Origin: an uncultured Paraglaciecola sp.
GTDB lineage: Bacteria; Pseudomonadota; Gammaproteobacteria; Enterobacterales; Alteromonadaceae
DNA: 64,000 nt
NCBI GenBank assembly: GCA_947498355.1
Contig: CANMKA010000005.1
Span: 62,001-126,000 of the forward strand
Direction: 5' to 3'
Made by a program: the position numbers and the translations under genes. Below, one piece after another: positions 1-8,155 of the stretch. Every line of letters starts with the position of its first letter. Within the stretch, counting starts at the first letter, position 1. Below the pieces are notes generated by a model that saw only the letters and a list, made by a program, of their open reading frames with translations, searched no databases and was not told the origin of the DNA.

Positions 1-705
1 TTAGACCCTAAATTGACGTGGGAAATTAGTGCGCTAGCTACCATGCAATTGGCTGATAAAGCTGCGAAGCAAGGTGTAAAGCATTTTATTTATGCGTCTT
101 CAGGCAGTGTATATGGTGTAAAAGAAGAAGAGCAAGTAACAGAGGATTTGGCTTTAGAGCCTATTTCAGAATACAACAAAACCAAAATGGTTTCTGAAAG
201 AGTATTACTTAGTTACGCGGATAAAATGGTCGTTCAAATAATACGCCCTGCAACTGTTTGTGGACTATCACCTCGTATGCGCTTAGATGTTGCAGTGAAC
301 ATGCTGACTATGCAAGCCATTAACAATGGTGTCATTACCGTGTTTGGTGGCGACCAAGCGCGCCCCAATATTCACATAGACGACATTACCGATTTATATT
401 TGTTTTTATTATCTCGTCCTGATGTTCGAGGGGTGTTTAACGCTGGGTTTGAAAATATCACTATTTCAGAAATCGCTCATCGTATTGTTGATAAAGTGGG
501 AGGTGATATTGTCGTTACACCCTCTAACGACCCCCGGTCCTACCGAATTAATTCAGATAAGTTACTTGCTACTGGGTTTAGACCCAAATATAAGGTTGCC
601 GATGCAGTTGATCAAATCGTAGATGCTTACAACCTTGGCAAATTAAAGGATGAAGATCGTTGGTACAACCTTAAATGGATGCAAAGGCACGTTTTTAATG
701 ATTGA
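1..705 (+). CDS. NAD-dependent epimerase/dehydratase, 5' end cut by window edge
   Basis: Extended short-chain dehydrogenase of the sugar-nucleotide epimerase family. The reading frame is open from base 1, so the gene starts upstream; the Rossmann GxxGxxG segment and about 70-80 residues are missing. Seen in the sequence: SSGSVYG around visible residues 34-40 and the catalytic Tyr-x-x-x-Lys as YNKTK (visible Tyr58, Lys62), then the RPATVCG and HIDD segments usual for WcaG/GalE-type enzymes. Its stop overlaps the next start by 8 bases, so it belongs to the same operon. The substrate cannot be read from the sequence; a nucleotide sugar, possibly a heptose given the neighbours, is inference. Confidence 0.85.
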   Translation, partial: LDPKLTWEISALATMQLADKAAKQGVKHFIYASSGSVYGVKEEEQVTEDLALEPISEYNKTKMVSERVLLSYADKMVVQIIRPATVCGLSPRMRLDVAVNMLTMQAINNGVITVFGGDQARPNIHIDDITDLYLFLLSRPDVRGVFNAGFENITISEIAHRIVDKVGGDIVVTPSNDPRSYRINSDKLLATGFRPKYKVADAVDQIVDAYNLGKLKDEDRWYNLKWMQRHVFND

Positions 706-1258
706 TTTAATTAACGATTACAAACGAAATTTAAATAGTCAGTTGGCAAGCTTTAATTGGGCGCCAGTAGAAAAGTTAGCTGAATATTTGATTGATGCTG
801 CAAAAAAGGGACATCAAATATTTTTGTGCGGAAATGGTGGGAGTGCTGGTAACGCTGCTCATTTAGCGAATGATTTTATTTATGGTGTTGACCCTAGTGG
901 AAAGTTTGCGTTAAACGTTGAAGCCTTGACAGCTAACACTAGTGTATTAACTTGTTTGGGAAACGATATTGGTTATGACGTTGTTTTCTCTCACCAACTA
1001 AAAGTAAAAGCTAAGCCGGACGATATTTTGATTGTTCTTTCTGGAAGTGGCAATTCAGAAAACATCATTAAAGCTTTAGAACAAGCTAAATTATTAAAAA
1101 TGACTTCAGCAGCAATATTAGGTTATAGCGGTGGTAAAGCTCTTCAACTGGCTGATATTCCGATTCATTTTCTTGTTAATGACATGCAGATTTCTGAAGA
1201 TTTACAGATCATAGTTGGACACATGCTGATGCGATATTTAAATCAAGAATTGGCCTAA
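698..1258 (+). CDS. GmhA-like SIS-domain phosphosugar isomerase
   Basis: SIS-domain protein of 186 residues resembling sedoheptulose-7-phosphate isomerase (GmhA), the first step of nucleotide-heptose synthesis. Motifs: CGNGGSAGNAAH from residue 44, the SGSGNSENII phosphate loop, and a C-terminal helix with GHMLM whose His matches E. coli GmhA His180 in my by-eye alignment. The position of E. coli Glu65 seems to be Asp (LANDF), so activity is likely but not certain. A longer frame opens at 650, but the ATG at 698 has AAGG upstream and overlaps the previous stop in a way typical of translational coupling. Other heptose-pathway-like genes lie 15-19 kb into the window. Confidence 0.75.
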   Translation: MIDLINDYKRNLNSQLASFNWAPVEKLAEYLIDAAKKGHQIFLCGNGGSAGNAAHLANDFIYGVDPSGKFALNVEALTANTSVLTCLGNDIGYDVVFSHQLKVKAKPDDILIVLSGSGNSENIIKALEQAKLLKMTSAAILGYSGGKALQLADIPIHFLVNDMQISEDLQIIVGHMLMRYLNQELA

Positions 1259-1264
1259 AACATA

Positions 1265-2254
1265 ATGAACAAAATAGTGGTTCTTGGCAGTAATTCGTTT
1301 GCCGGTAGTCAGTTTGTATCTAACTCGCTAGCATTATGTAATGAAATGGTAGGTATCAATCGCTCAGCAGAACAAAGTGATATTTTTTTATCTTACAAAA
1401 AATCAGAAAATATCTCTCGCTATGAGTTTCGACAGTTAGATTTAAATCAGAATTTTAGCCAAATTATAGATTTCCTTGCACAGTTTAGGCCTGATGTTGT
1501 AGTCGATTTTGCAGGTCAGGGCATGGTCGCTGAATCTTGGCAACAGCCAGAGCAGTGGTATCAAACTAATGTTCTAAGTAAAGTTCGCTTGCATAATTAT
1601 CTTAAAGATCAATCTTGGCTAAAAAAATATATTCGAATTTCTACGCCTGAAGTTTACGGTTCCTGTGAAGAAAAAATTAAAGAGTCGTTTTTGTATAATC
1701 CTAGCACTCCATATGCGGTATCTCATGCTGCAATAGATATGAGTTTAAAGGCATTTCAAGCGCAATATGACTTCCCAGTTATATTCACTCGATTTTCTAA
1801 TTTTTATGGGCCTGGCCAGCAGTTGTATCGAATTATTCCTAGAACAATTATTTATGCCGTGACTGGGAGAAAGTTACAGTTACATGGTGGGGGGAAGGCT
1901 GTTCGCGCATTTATACATGGCAACGATATTGCAAGTGCAATCAATGCGTCAATTAATAGTGGAAAAGTAGGTGAGGTATATCACTTCTCAACAGATTCTT
2001 TTGTGACTATTAAGCAATTAGTTGAACTAATTCATAATCAACTGGGAGCAGACCACGACAAATTAGTGGAAGTTTCACAAGACCGTCCTGGTAAAGATTT
2101 AAAGTATTTGATGGATGATTGTAAAGCGCAAACTGAATTAAATTGGCAGCCTAAAGTATCTCTTATTGAAGGGATAAAACAAACGATCAAATGGGTTGAA
2201 GATAACTTAGAAGAAATTTCTGCGCTTCCACTCGATTATCAACACAAGGTGTAG
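1265..2254 (+). CDS. NAD-dependent epimerase/dehydratase with altered catalytic residues
   Basis: A 329-residue extended SDR resembling dTDP-glucose or GDP-mannose 4,6-dehydratases. The N-terminal nucleotide loop is GSNSFAG (residues 8-14). The catalytic Thr region reads STPEVYG (Thr127, Pro128, Glu129) where RmlB-type dehydratases have Thr-Asp-Glu, and the Tyr-x-x-x-Lys pair reads YAVSH (Tyr150, His154), so the usual Lys is His. The C-terminal half has the ordinary RAFIHGND and RPGKDLKY segments, so the fold looks intact. It starts 6 bases after the SIS gene and ends 4 bases before the first aminotransferase. The likely role is sugar-nucleotide modification; the exact reaction is open because of the substitutions. 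Confidence 0.75.
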   Translation: MNKIVVLGSNSFAGSQFVSNSLALCNEMVGINRSAEQSDIFLSYKKSENISRYEFRQLDLNQNFSQIIDFLAQFRPDVVVDFAGQGMVAESWQQPEQWYQTNVLSKVRLHNYLKDQSWLKKYIRISTPEVYGSCEEKIKESFLYNPSTPYAVSHAAIDMSLKAFQAQYDFPVIFTRFSNFYGPGQQLYRIIPRTIIYAVTGRKLQLHGGGKAVRAFIHGNDIASAINASINSGKVGEVYHFSTDSFVTIKQLVELIHNQLGADHDKLVEVSQDRPGKDLKYLMDDCKAQTELNWQPKVSLIEGIKQTIKWVEDNLEEISALPLDYQHKV

Positions 2255-2258
2255 CTAA

Positions 2259-3404
2259 GTGGCTAATTTTTATCCAAAACAATATCAAGAAACGGGACAG
2301 TTCCCAATAAATCATAATTACTTACCTCAACAGTTTTCAGATTATGAAGAAATATGGCAGCAAGTTAAAAAGGTAGTTCAGCAAGGAGATTTCACGCTCG
2401 GCCATGCCGTAGATAAATTTGAGCACACATTCGCCCAAATGAATGGCGCTAAATATGGTATTGGTGTAGGCAGTGGTACTGATGCTTTGTTTTTATCATT
2501 GAAAGCGCTTGGGGTCGATAAAGGAGATGAAGTCATTACGACTCCCTTTACCTTTTTTGCGACAATCGGATCTATCGTAACTGCAGGCGCAACCCCTGTA
2601 TTTGTCGATGCTGCTGATGATTTTAATATAGATGCTAAGCTGATTGAGGATGCCATAACGCCTCGTACCAAAGCGATTATGCCAGTGCATTGGTCTGGTA
2701 ATCCGTGTGATATGGATGAGATCAATGGTTTGGCTAAACAATATAACCTTTCGGTGGTAGCCGATGCATGTCATGCGATTCAAGCCACCTACAACAACAA
2801 AGGCATCGCTGAGTGTTCAGACTTAACCTGTTTTAGTATGCATCCTCTTAAAAACCTCAATGTCTGGGGAGACGGTGGAATGGTGCTGACTAATAACAAG
2901 GCCTTGGCTGATACCCTGTACTCCATTAGGAATCATGGCTTAATTGATAGAGATCATTGCCAGACTTTTTCTTACAACTCTCGCTTAGACACAGTACAGG
3001 CTGTGGTTGCCCAGTACCTAACAGATAATAAATTAAACAACATTAGTGGGAAAAGAATAGAACATGCGGAGTATTTAGATAACGCATTTAAAAGTATAAA
3101 ACATATAAAATTGCCAAATAGGCAACCAAATAAGAAGTCAGTTTATCATTTGTATATGGGATTATTCGAAAGGCGAGATGAATTGCAGGTGTTTTTAAAT
3201 ACGCAAGGTATTGATGCAAAAGTCCATTATCCTGTTCCTATGCATTTGCAGCCTGCGGCAAAAGATATGGGATATCAAAAAGGGGATTTTCCAGTAGCTG
3301 AGAATATATGTGATAACTGCTTATCACTGCCTGTTCATGAGTATATTTCTCAAGATCAACTGGACCACATGATCCAATGTGTGAAAGATTTTTACGGGGA
3401 ATAA
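2259..3404 (+). CDS. DegT/DnrJ/EryC1-family aminotransferase (first of a tandem pair)
   Basis: PLP-dependent sugar aminotransferase family, 381 residues, GTG start. The GSGTDALFLSL cofactor-phosphate loop, the VVADACHAIQA segment with the PLP-pyridine Asp, and HPLKN with the Schiff-base Lys198 are all visible. Because this Lys is present, the protein is not a ColD-like 3-dehydratase, in which it is replaced by His. Family members transfer an amino group to a keto-sugar nucleotide. It is paralogous to the next gene (same HPLKN and NHGLI[ND]RD segments) and separated from it by 3 bases. The keto-sugar substrate is unknown. Confidence 0.85.
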   Translation: MANFYPKQYQETGQFPINHNYLPQQFSDYEEIWQQVKKVVQQGDFTLGHAVDKFEHTFAQMNGAKYGIGVGSGTDALFLSLKALGVDKGDEVITTPFTFFATIGSIVTAGATPVFVDAADDFNIDAKLIEDAITPRTKAIMPVHWSGNPCDMDEINGLAKQYNLSVVADACHAIQATYNNKGIAECSDLTCFSMHPLKNLNVWGDGGMVLTNNKALADTLYSIRNHGLIDRDHCQTFSYNSRLDTVQAVVAQYLTDNKLNNISGKRIEHAEYLDNAFKSIKHIKLPNRQPNKKSVYHLYMGLFERRDELQVFLNTQGIDAKVHYPVPMHLQPAAKDMGYQKGDFPVAENICDNCLSLPVHEYISQDQLDHMIQCVKDFYGE

Positions 3405-3407
3405 TCG

Positions 3408-4505
3408 ATGGATGTACCTTTTGTAAATTTGGCACTGCAATTTAAAGCTTTAGAGAAAGAATTAACTCAAGAATTTTGTCGTGTAGGTTATTCTGGTAAT
3501 TATGTGATGGGGCCTGAAGTTGTTGAGTTTGAGGCAGCATTGGCTAAATTATGTAACGTAAAACAAGCTATATCTGTGGGTAATGGTACAGACGCTCTAG
3601 AACTCATTTTACAAGCATATGGTATTGGTGATGGCGATGAAGTTATTACCGCTCCAAATTCTTTTATTGCATCTGCTGGCGCTATTGCTGCTGTTGGGGC
3701 AACGCCCATTTTTGTCGACGTTGGCGAAGACTACAATATTGATGTTTCTCTTATTTCTAATGCGATTACAGAGAAAACCAAAGCTATCATCCCAGTGCAT
3801 TTAACTGGAAACCCAGCAGATATGGATGCAATCAACGTTATTGCAGCGCAATATGGACTTAAAGTCATTGAAGATGCTGCACAAGCTATTGGTGCAGAAT
3901 ACAAAGGGCGTCCCGTTGGTTGTTTATCTGATGCTGCCGCCTTTAGTTTACACCCTCTAAAAAATTTCCACTTGTTAGGTGATGCAGGCTTTATAAGTAC
4001 TAATGATGAAAATTTGGCGGCTCATATTCGAAAGATTAAAAACCACGGACTCATCAATCGAGATGAGAGTGCCACGTGGGGACGGAATAGTCGACTAGAT
4101 TCAATGCAAGCTGCGTTTGGGTTAATTAAGTTAAAACACTTATCCAATTGGACTGCTCGATTTCAAGAAATTGCCGATATTTACCTTAACGAGCTTGATG
4201 GAATCGTGAACTTACCAGTGTCCCCAAAAGTTAATAGCGCCGTGTATCACAATTTTGTAATCCGAGTGGAAGATAGGACTAAGCTCATGAGTTATTTAGG
4301 CGATAACAATATTGGATGCAAAATCCATTACCCGATCCCGTTGCACTTAATGGGATGTAGTAAAGAGTTAGGTTATAAAAAAGGCAGCTTTCCAGTTACT
4401 GAAAAGCAAGCGGGAAGTATTTTGAGTTTGCCAATATATCCAGAATTAGCAAATGAGCAGGTACTTTACGTCAGTCAAAAAATAAGAGAATTTTATAGTG
4501 AATAG
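3408..4505 (+). CDS. DegT/DnrJ/EryC1-family aminotransferase (second of a tandem pair)
   Basis: Paralogue of the preceding gene, 365 residues. Seen: GNGTDALELILQ, VIEDAAQAIGAEY with the PLP-binding Asp, and HPLKN with Lys185 as the Schiff-base residue. The C-terminal segment KIHYPIPLHLM is typical of DegT enzymes that bind nucleotide sugars. It starts 3 bases after its neighbour, and its last 8 bases overlap the methyltransferase start. Two tandem aminotransferases suggest either a diamino sugar, a two-subunit enzyme, or two sugars made by the same cluster; the sequence does not decide between these. Confidence 0.87.
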   Translation: MDVPFVNLALQFKALEKELTQEFCRVGYSGNYVMGPEVVEFEAALAKLCNVKQAISVGNGTDALELILQAYGIGDGDEVITAPNSFIASAGAIAAVGATPIFVDVGEDYNIDVSLISNAITEKTKAIIPVHLTGNPADMDAINVIAAQYGLKVIEDAAQAIGAEYKGRPVGCLSDAAAFSLHPLKNFHLLGDAGFISTNDENLAAHIRKIKNHGLINRDESATWGRNSRLDSMQAAFGLIKLKHLSNWTARFQEIADIYLNELDGIVNLPVSPKVNSAVYHNFVIRVEDRTKLMSYLGDNNIGCKIHYPIPLHLMGCSKELGYKKGSFPVTEKQAGSILSLPIYPELANEQVLYVSQKIREFYSE

Positions 4506-5166
4506 TATTGGTCAAGAAATTGATTTAATGGTCAATTATCCGCGCTCAAAACGTAATGTGGATGCTAGAGGAGCAGAAAAAACACCTGAAGATAGAGCAT
4601 TAGCTCGGCAATTCGGGAAGGCTTTTTTTGATGGTGATCGTTCTCACGGTTATGGTGGCTTTAGTTATCACCCGAGGTTTTGGCAGCCTGTTATTCCTGC
4701 CTTTGTTAAACACTTTGGTTTAGATAAACAATCATCACTTTTAGACATAGGCTGTGCTAAAGGTTTTATGCTGCACGATATTAAACAAGCCATGCCAGAT
4801 ATGGCATTGGCAGGTATCGATATATCTGACTATGCGATAGAACATGCTATGGAGGATGTAAAAGAATTAGTCCAAGTAGGAAACGCTATACAATTACCCT
4901 TTGAGGACAATAGTTTTGACGTGTGCATTTCGATCACAACTTTACACAATCTTGAGAGGGAACCTTTAGCCCAAGCATTACTAGAGATTGAGCGAGTTAG
5001 TAAAAAAGGCAGCTTTATTACTGTCGATGCCTACCGAAATGATAAAGAAAAGCAGCGAATGGAAGCTTGGAACCTAACTGCAAAAACTATGATGCATGTG
5101 GACGAGTGGAAGCAGTTCTTTAAACAAGTTGGATACACTGGCGATTACTATTGGTTCACTCCTTAA
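4498..5166 (+). CDS. class I SAM-dependent methyltransferase
   Basis: A 222-residue protein with motif I LLDIGCAKG (about residues 81-89), acidic motif II AGIDIS, and a post-motif region FDVCISITTLHNL typical of small-molecule methyltransferases. The GTG start overlaps the upstream aminotransferase by 8 bases, implying coupling. In this cluster the likely acceptor is a sugar hydroxyl or amino group; this is inferred from position only. Confidence 0.8.
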   Translation: MNSIGQEIDLMVNYPRSKRNVDARGAEKTPEDRALARQFGKAFFDGDRSHGYGGFSYHPRFWQPVIPAFVKHFGLDKQSSLLDIGCAKGFMLHDIKQAMPDMALAGIDISDYAIEHAMEDVKELVQVGNAIQLPFEDNSFDVCISITTLHNLEREPLAQALLEIERVSKKGSFITVDAYRNDKEKQRMEAWNLTAKTMMHVDEWKQFFKQVGYTGDYYWFTP

Positions 5167-5167
5167 C

Positions 5168-6157
5168 ATGAATACTCAACTTTCTTCGCTTGATTATTTG
5201 GCCATCTATAAAATGATGCAATTGATCAGACAAACTGAGTTAGGTATCGCTGAGCGTTACCCAAAAGGTCAAATGCGTTGTCCTACTCACTTATCAGTAG
5301 GACAGGAATGTACACCTGCTGTGTTAAGCAAATTGTTAACTCACCAAGATTTAGCTGTGTCTACTCATCGTTCGCATGCTCATTATTTAGCTAAAGGTGG
5401 AGATTTGAACGCCATGTTAGCTGAAATATATGGGAAAGAAACTGGTTGCTCTAAAGGCCGAGGTGGTTCTATGCATTTGATCGACCAATCGGTTGGTTTC
5501 AAAGGGAGCACAGCAATAGTAGGCAATACTATACCAATAGGTGTAGGTTTAGCATTAGCTAAGAAAATCAAACAGGAGCAAGGAATTGCAGTCGTGTTTC
5601 TAGGCGATGGCGCGACCGAAGAAGGTGTATTCTATGAGTCTGCAAATTTTGCCGCAGTGCAATCGCTTCCGGTGTTATTCGTATGTGAAAATAATCTCTA
5701 TTCGGTTTATTCATCACTTGATGTTAGGCAACCCAAAGGCAGAGGTATAGCTGAGCTATCTTCAAGCTTGGGTCTGGCAAGTTTCACTGCAGATGGAAAT
5801 AATGTACTGAGTTCTCATACTGCTCTTTCATCTGCTATTTTGCATATTAAACAGGGTAAAGGCCCTGCACTAGTTGAATTATCAACCTATCGATGGTTAG
5901 AGCATTGTGGCCCTCATTATGACAATGATATTGGATATCGAACAGAACAAGAGTTTCTAGCATGGAAAGATAGAGATCCCATTAGCTGTTTTGAGTCAGA
6001 ATTATTATTTAGTGTGTTAGCTACACAAACTCAGTTGGAAGAGATACAAATCCAAGTGCAAAAACAGGTTAAATCGGCATTTACATTTGCAGAGCAGTCG
6101 CCTTTTCCTGACTACAAAGTGCAAGATCAGAATGTATTCGCAAGGAGTGGGTTATGA
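5168..6157 (+). CDS. thiamine-diphosphate-dependent dehydrogenase E1 alpha-like subunit
   Basis: Resembles the alpha subunit of pyruvate, acetoin or branched-chain 2-oxoacid dehydrogenase E1. The thiamine-diphosphate motif is complete: GDGATEEG begins at residue 146 and the closing Asn-Asn pair is residues 175-176. The segment GRGGSMH near residue 100 is also typical. An upstream frame opens at 5096 inside the methyltransferase, but the ATG at 5168 gives a 329-residue protein of normal family length. The stop overlaps the beta-subunit start (ATGA). No E2 or lipoyl-domain gene and no E3 lies nearby, which points away from an oxidative dehydrogenase complex. Confidence 0.85.
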   Translation: MNTQLSSLDYLAIYKMMQLIRQTELGIAERYPKGQMRCPTHLSVGQECTPAVLSKLLTHQDLAVSTHRSHAHYLAKGGDLNAMLAEIYGKETGCSKGRGGSMHLIDQSVGFKGSTAIVGNTIPIGVGLALAKKIKQEQGIAVVFLGDGATEEGVFYESANFAAVQSLPVLFVCENNLYSVYSSLDVRQPKGRGIAELSSSLGLASFTADGNNVLSSHTALSSAILHIKQGKGPALVELSTYRWLEHCGPHYDNDIGYRTEQEFLAWKDRDPISCFESELLFSVLATQTQLEEIQIQVQKQVKSAFTFAEQSPFPDYKVQDQNVFARSGL

Positions 6158-7221
6158 GTAAACAAGTCATGACTTACGCTGAAGGAATAAATTTGGCTAT
6201 GCATCAATGCATGACTTTATCTGACGATGTAATTTGTTACGGTTTAGGAGTGGATGATCCTAAAGCCATATTCGGGACGACAGCGGGTTTGGTAGAAAAA
6301 TTTGGTTCAAGTCGAGTGTTCGACATGCCAACTGCTGAAAACGGTATGTTAGGTGTGGGGGTAGGAGCTGCAATTAATGGTTTGAAGCCGGTTATGGTGC
6401 ATCAAAGGCTAGATTTTTTCTTACTTGCTATGGATCAGTTGGTTAACAGTGCGGCTAAGTGGTTTTACATGTTTGGTGAACAACAAAGTGTACCTTTAAC
6501 CATAAGGCTAATGCTTGGCAGAGGTTGGGGGCAAGGGCCGACTCATTCTCAAAATTTACAAGCTTGGTTTGCTCATATTCCAGGATTAAAAGTAGTTATG
6601 CCAAGTACGCCGAATGATGCAAAAGGTATGCTAGCCGCTAGTATATTTGATCCAAATCCAGTGGTATTTATCGAACATAGATGGTTACATCATCAAGAGG
6701 GTGAAGTTGATTTGTCGATAGAGTATTTTGAGCCACTGGATAAAGCTAAGGTAATTCGACATGGTGACGATATAACTATCATAGCTTTGTCTTATCAAGT
6801 GGTAGAAGCTAGGCGAGCCGCTAAGGCATTAGCAGAAAATGGTATAGATGCTGAAATTATTGATTTACGTGCAATTCAACCTATCGACTGGGAAACCGTA
6901 ACGACTTCTATTCGTAGAACAGGGCGCCTGCTGGCAGTAGACACAGGGATGACGACATGCTCCGTTTCGTCAGAAATTGTTTCCACCATTAGTGAGGCTT
7001 GTTTTGATAATTTGAAATGCGCTCCAAAACGATTAGCGATGAAGGATATGCCGGAGCCAACGAGTTATGGACTCACTAGGGGGCTTTATCATGGGGCCTT
7101 TGAAATCGCTAAATTGGTACATGAAATGGTAAAAGGTAAAGATTCCGAACAGCTTTATAGTGAACTTAAAGTAAACGGTAATCATGATGTTCCAGGAGAC
7201 TGGTTTAAGGGGCCCTTTTAA
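6154..7221 (+). CDS. thiamine-diphosphate-dependent dehydrogenase E1 beta-like subunit
   Basis: Beta subunit partner of the preceding gene, 355 residues. The TAENGMLG segment holds the family's conserved Glu (Glu62), which in E1 enzymes activates the thiamine ring. The C-terminal transketolase-like domain (EIIDLRAIQPIDW) is present. The 4-base overlap with the alpha gene indicates co-translation. Within a sugar cluster, and without E2 or E3, a two-carbon transfer from pyruvate to a keto-sugar is a possible role, as known for YerE and proposed for the AviB1/AviB2 pair; this is inference. A 90-base AT-rich gap follows. Confidence 0.85.
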   Translation: MSKQVMTYAEGINLAMHQCMTLSDDVICYGLGVDDPKAIFGTTAGLVEKFGSSRVFDMPTAENGMLGVGVGAAINGLKPVMVHQRLDFFLLAMDQLVNSAAKWFYMFGEQQSVPLTIRLMLGRGWGQGPTHSQNLQAWFAHIPGLKVVMPSTPNDAKGMLAASIFDPNPVVFIEHRWLHHQEGEVDLSIEYFEPLDKAKVIRHGDDITIIALSYQVVEARRAAKALAENGIDAEIIDLRAIQPIDWETVTTSIRRTGRLLAVDTGMTTCSVSSEIVSTISEACFDNLKCAPKRLAMKDMPEPTSYGLTRGLYHGAFEIAKLVHEMVKGKDSEQLYSELKVNGNHDVPGDWFKGPF

Positions 7222-7310
7222 ATAGGCCAATTCGTATATGGGATGAGCTTTTAAATTTTTATTTGATACCTTTCATTCCTTAAATTATAAACGAACAGAT
7301 TTGAACTTTT

Positions 7311-8111
7311 ATGAATATTGAGGGAAATGGCTTAAGTGGAATGTTAGGTGCTGAATTTGCTTCATTTTTAGCAAAACAGCATGGAATTCATGCTCAAGAA
7401 AAGCTTTTGCCATCGGAAAATTGTGATGTTTTCTTTCATTTTGCCGCAAGGTTTCCTCCCAGTTGTCACGATGAAATTTTTAATTCGAATATTTTACTGT
7501 TAAAAAACGTTTTAAAGATTATTAAACCCCATACAAGACTAGTGTTTATCTCATCTAATAGTGTTTATGAGAGGAATACAGGAGAAATTAACGAAGAAAC
7601 ATCAGTAGACCCTCAAAGTTATTATGCAAGGTCTAAGTTAACAGGCGAAAGGCTAATTAGATTGAGTCATAGAAATCATCTAATACTTCGTTTTCCCGCG
7701 ATACTCGGGCTAAAAAAGTCTTACAATTTATTTACCAGAATTATTGATACGGGTTTAAAAGAGAATAAAGTCAAACTTTTTAATGCAGGTAATATTTATA
7801 ATAATTACATAACTGTTGAAAAAGGGGTAAATATTCTTGCCAATCTTTTTGCTAGGAAGGGCGTATTGGGAACTTTTTGTTTAGGTGCTGTACCAAACAA
7901 GTCACTATTAGAAATTGCTCAGTTGCTATTACGAGACTTGGATAGAGACATACTAATAGCCAACGAGTTGAAGCGAAATAGTGGTATAAGAGTGAATACA
8001 TTAAAGCTAGAAAAGGAAATTAATTTATCTTTGGATATTACGCAATCAGAATTGAGTGAATGGGGAAAAGATTATGTAAAGCTGTTAAGGGTAAGTAGTT
8101 TAATTGTGTAG
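7311..8111 (+). CDS. NAD-dependent epimerase/dehydratase (short N-terminus)
   Basis: Extended SDR of 266 residues. The dinucleotide loop GNGLSGMLG lies only four residues from the start, so the first beta strand is short; an in-frame stop at 7302-7304 prevents a longer start. The catalytic pair is intact as YARSK (Tyr105, Lys109), preceded by SSNSVY. The C-terminal domain is compact. Codon and base composition are AT-rich, as in the next two genes, perhaps a later arrival than the genes before 7221. It probably acts on a nucleotide sugar, but no specific product can be named. Confidence 0.7.
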   Translation: MNIEGNGLSGMLGAEFASFLAKQHGIHAQEKLLPSENCDVFFHFAARFPPSCHDEIFNSNILLLKNVLKIIKPHTRLVFISSNSVYERNTGEINEETSVDPQSYYARSKLTGERLIRLSHRNHLILRFPAILGLKKSYNLFTRIIDTGLKENKVKLFNAGNIYNNYITVEKGVNILANLFARKGVLGTFCLGAVPNKSLLEIAQLLLRDLDRDILIANELKRNSGIRVNTLKLEKEINLSLDITQSELSEWGKDYVKLLRVSSLIV

Positions 8112-8155
8112 TTCAAAAGGTAAACACTCTATTACTTTGTGTACTTGGAAAGAAT

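Noticed and set aside
2259..4505. The DegT-type pair as ColD-like 3-dehydratases
   Set aside because: Both keep the PLP Lys in HPLKN (Lys198 and Lys185), whereas ColD-type enzymes have His there.
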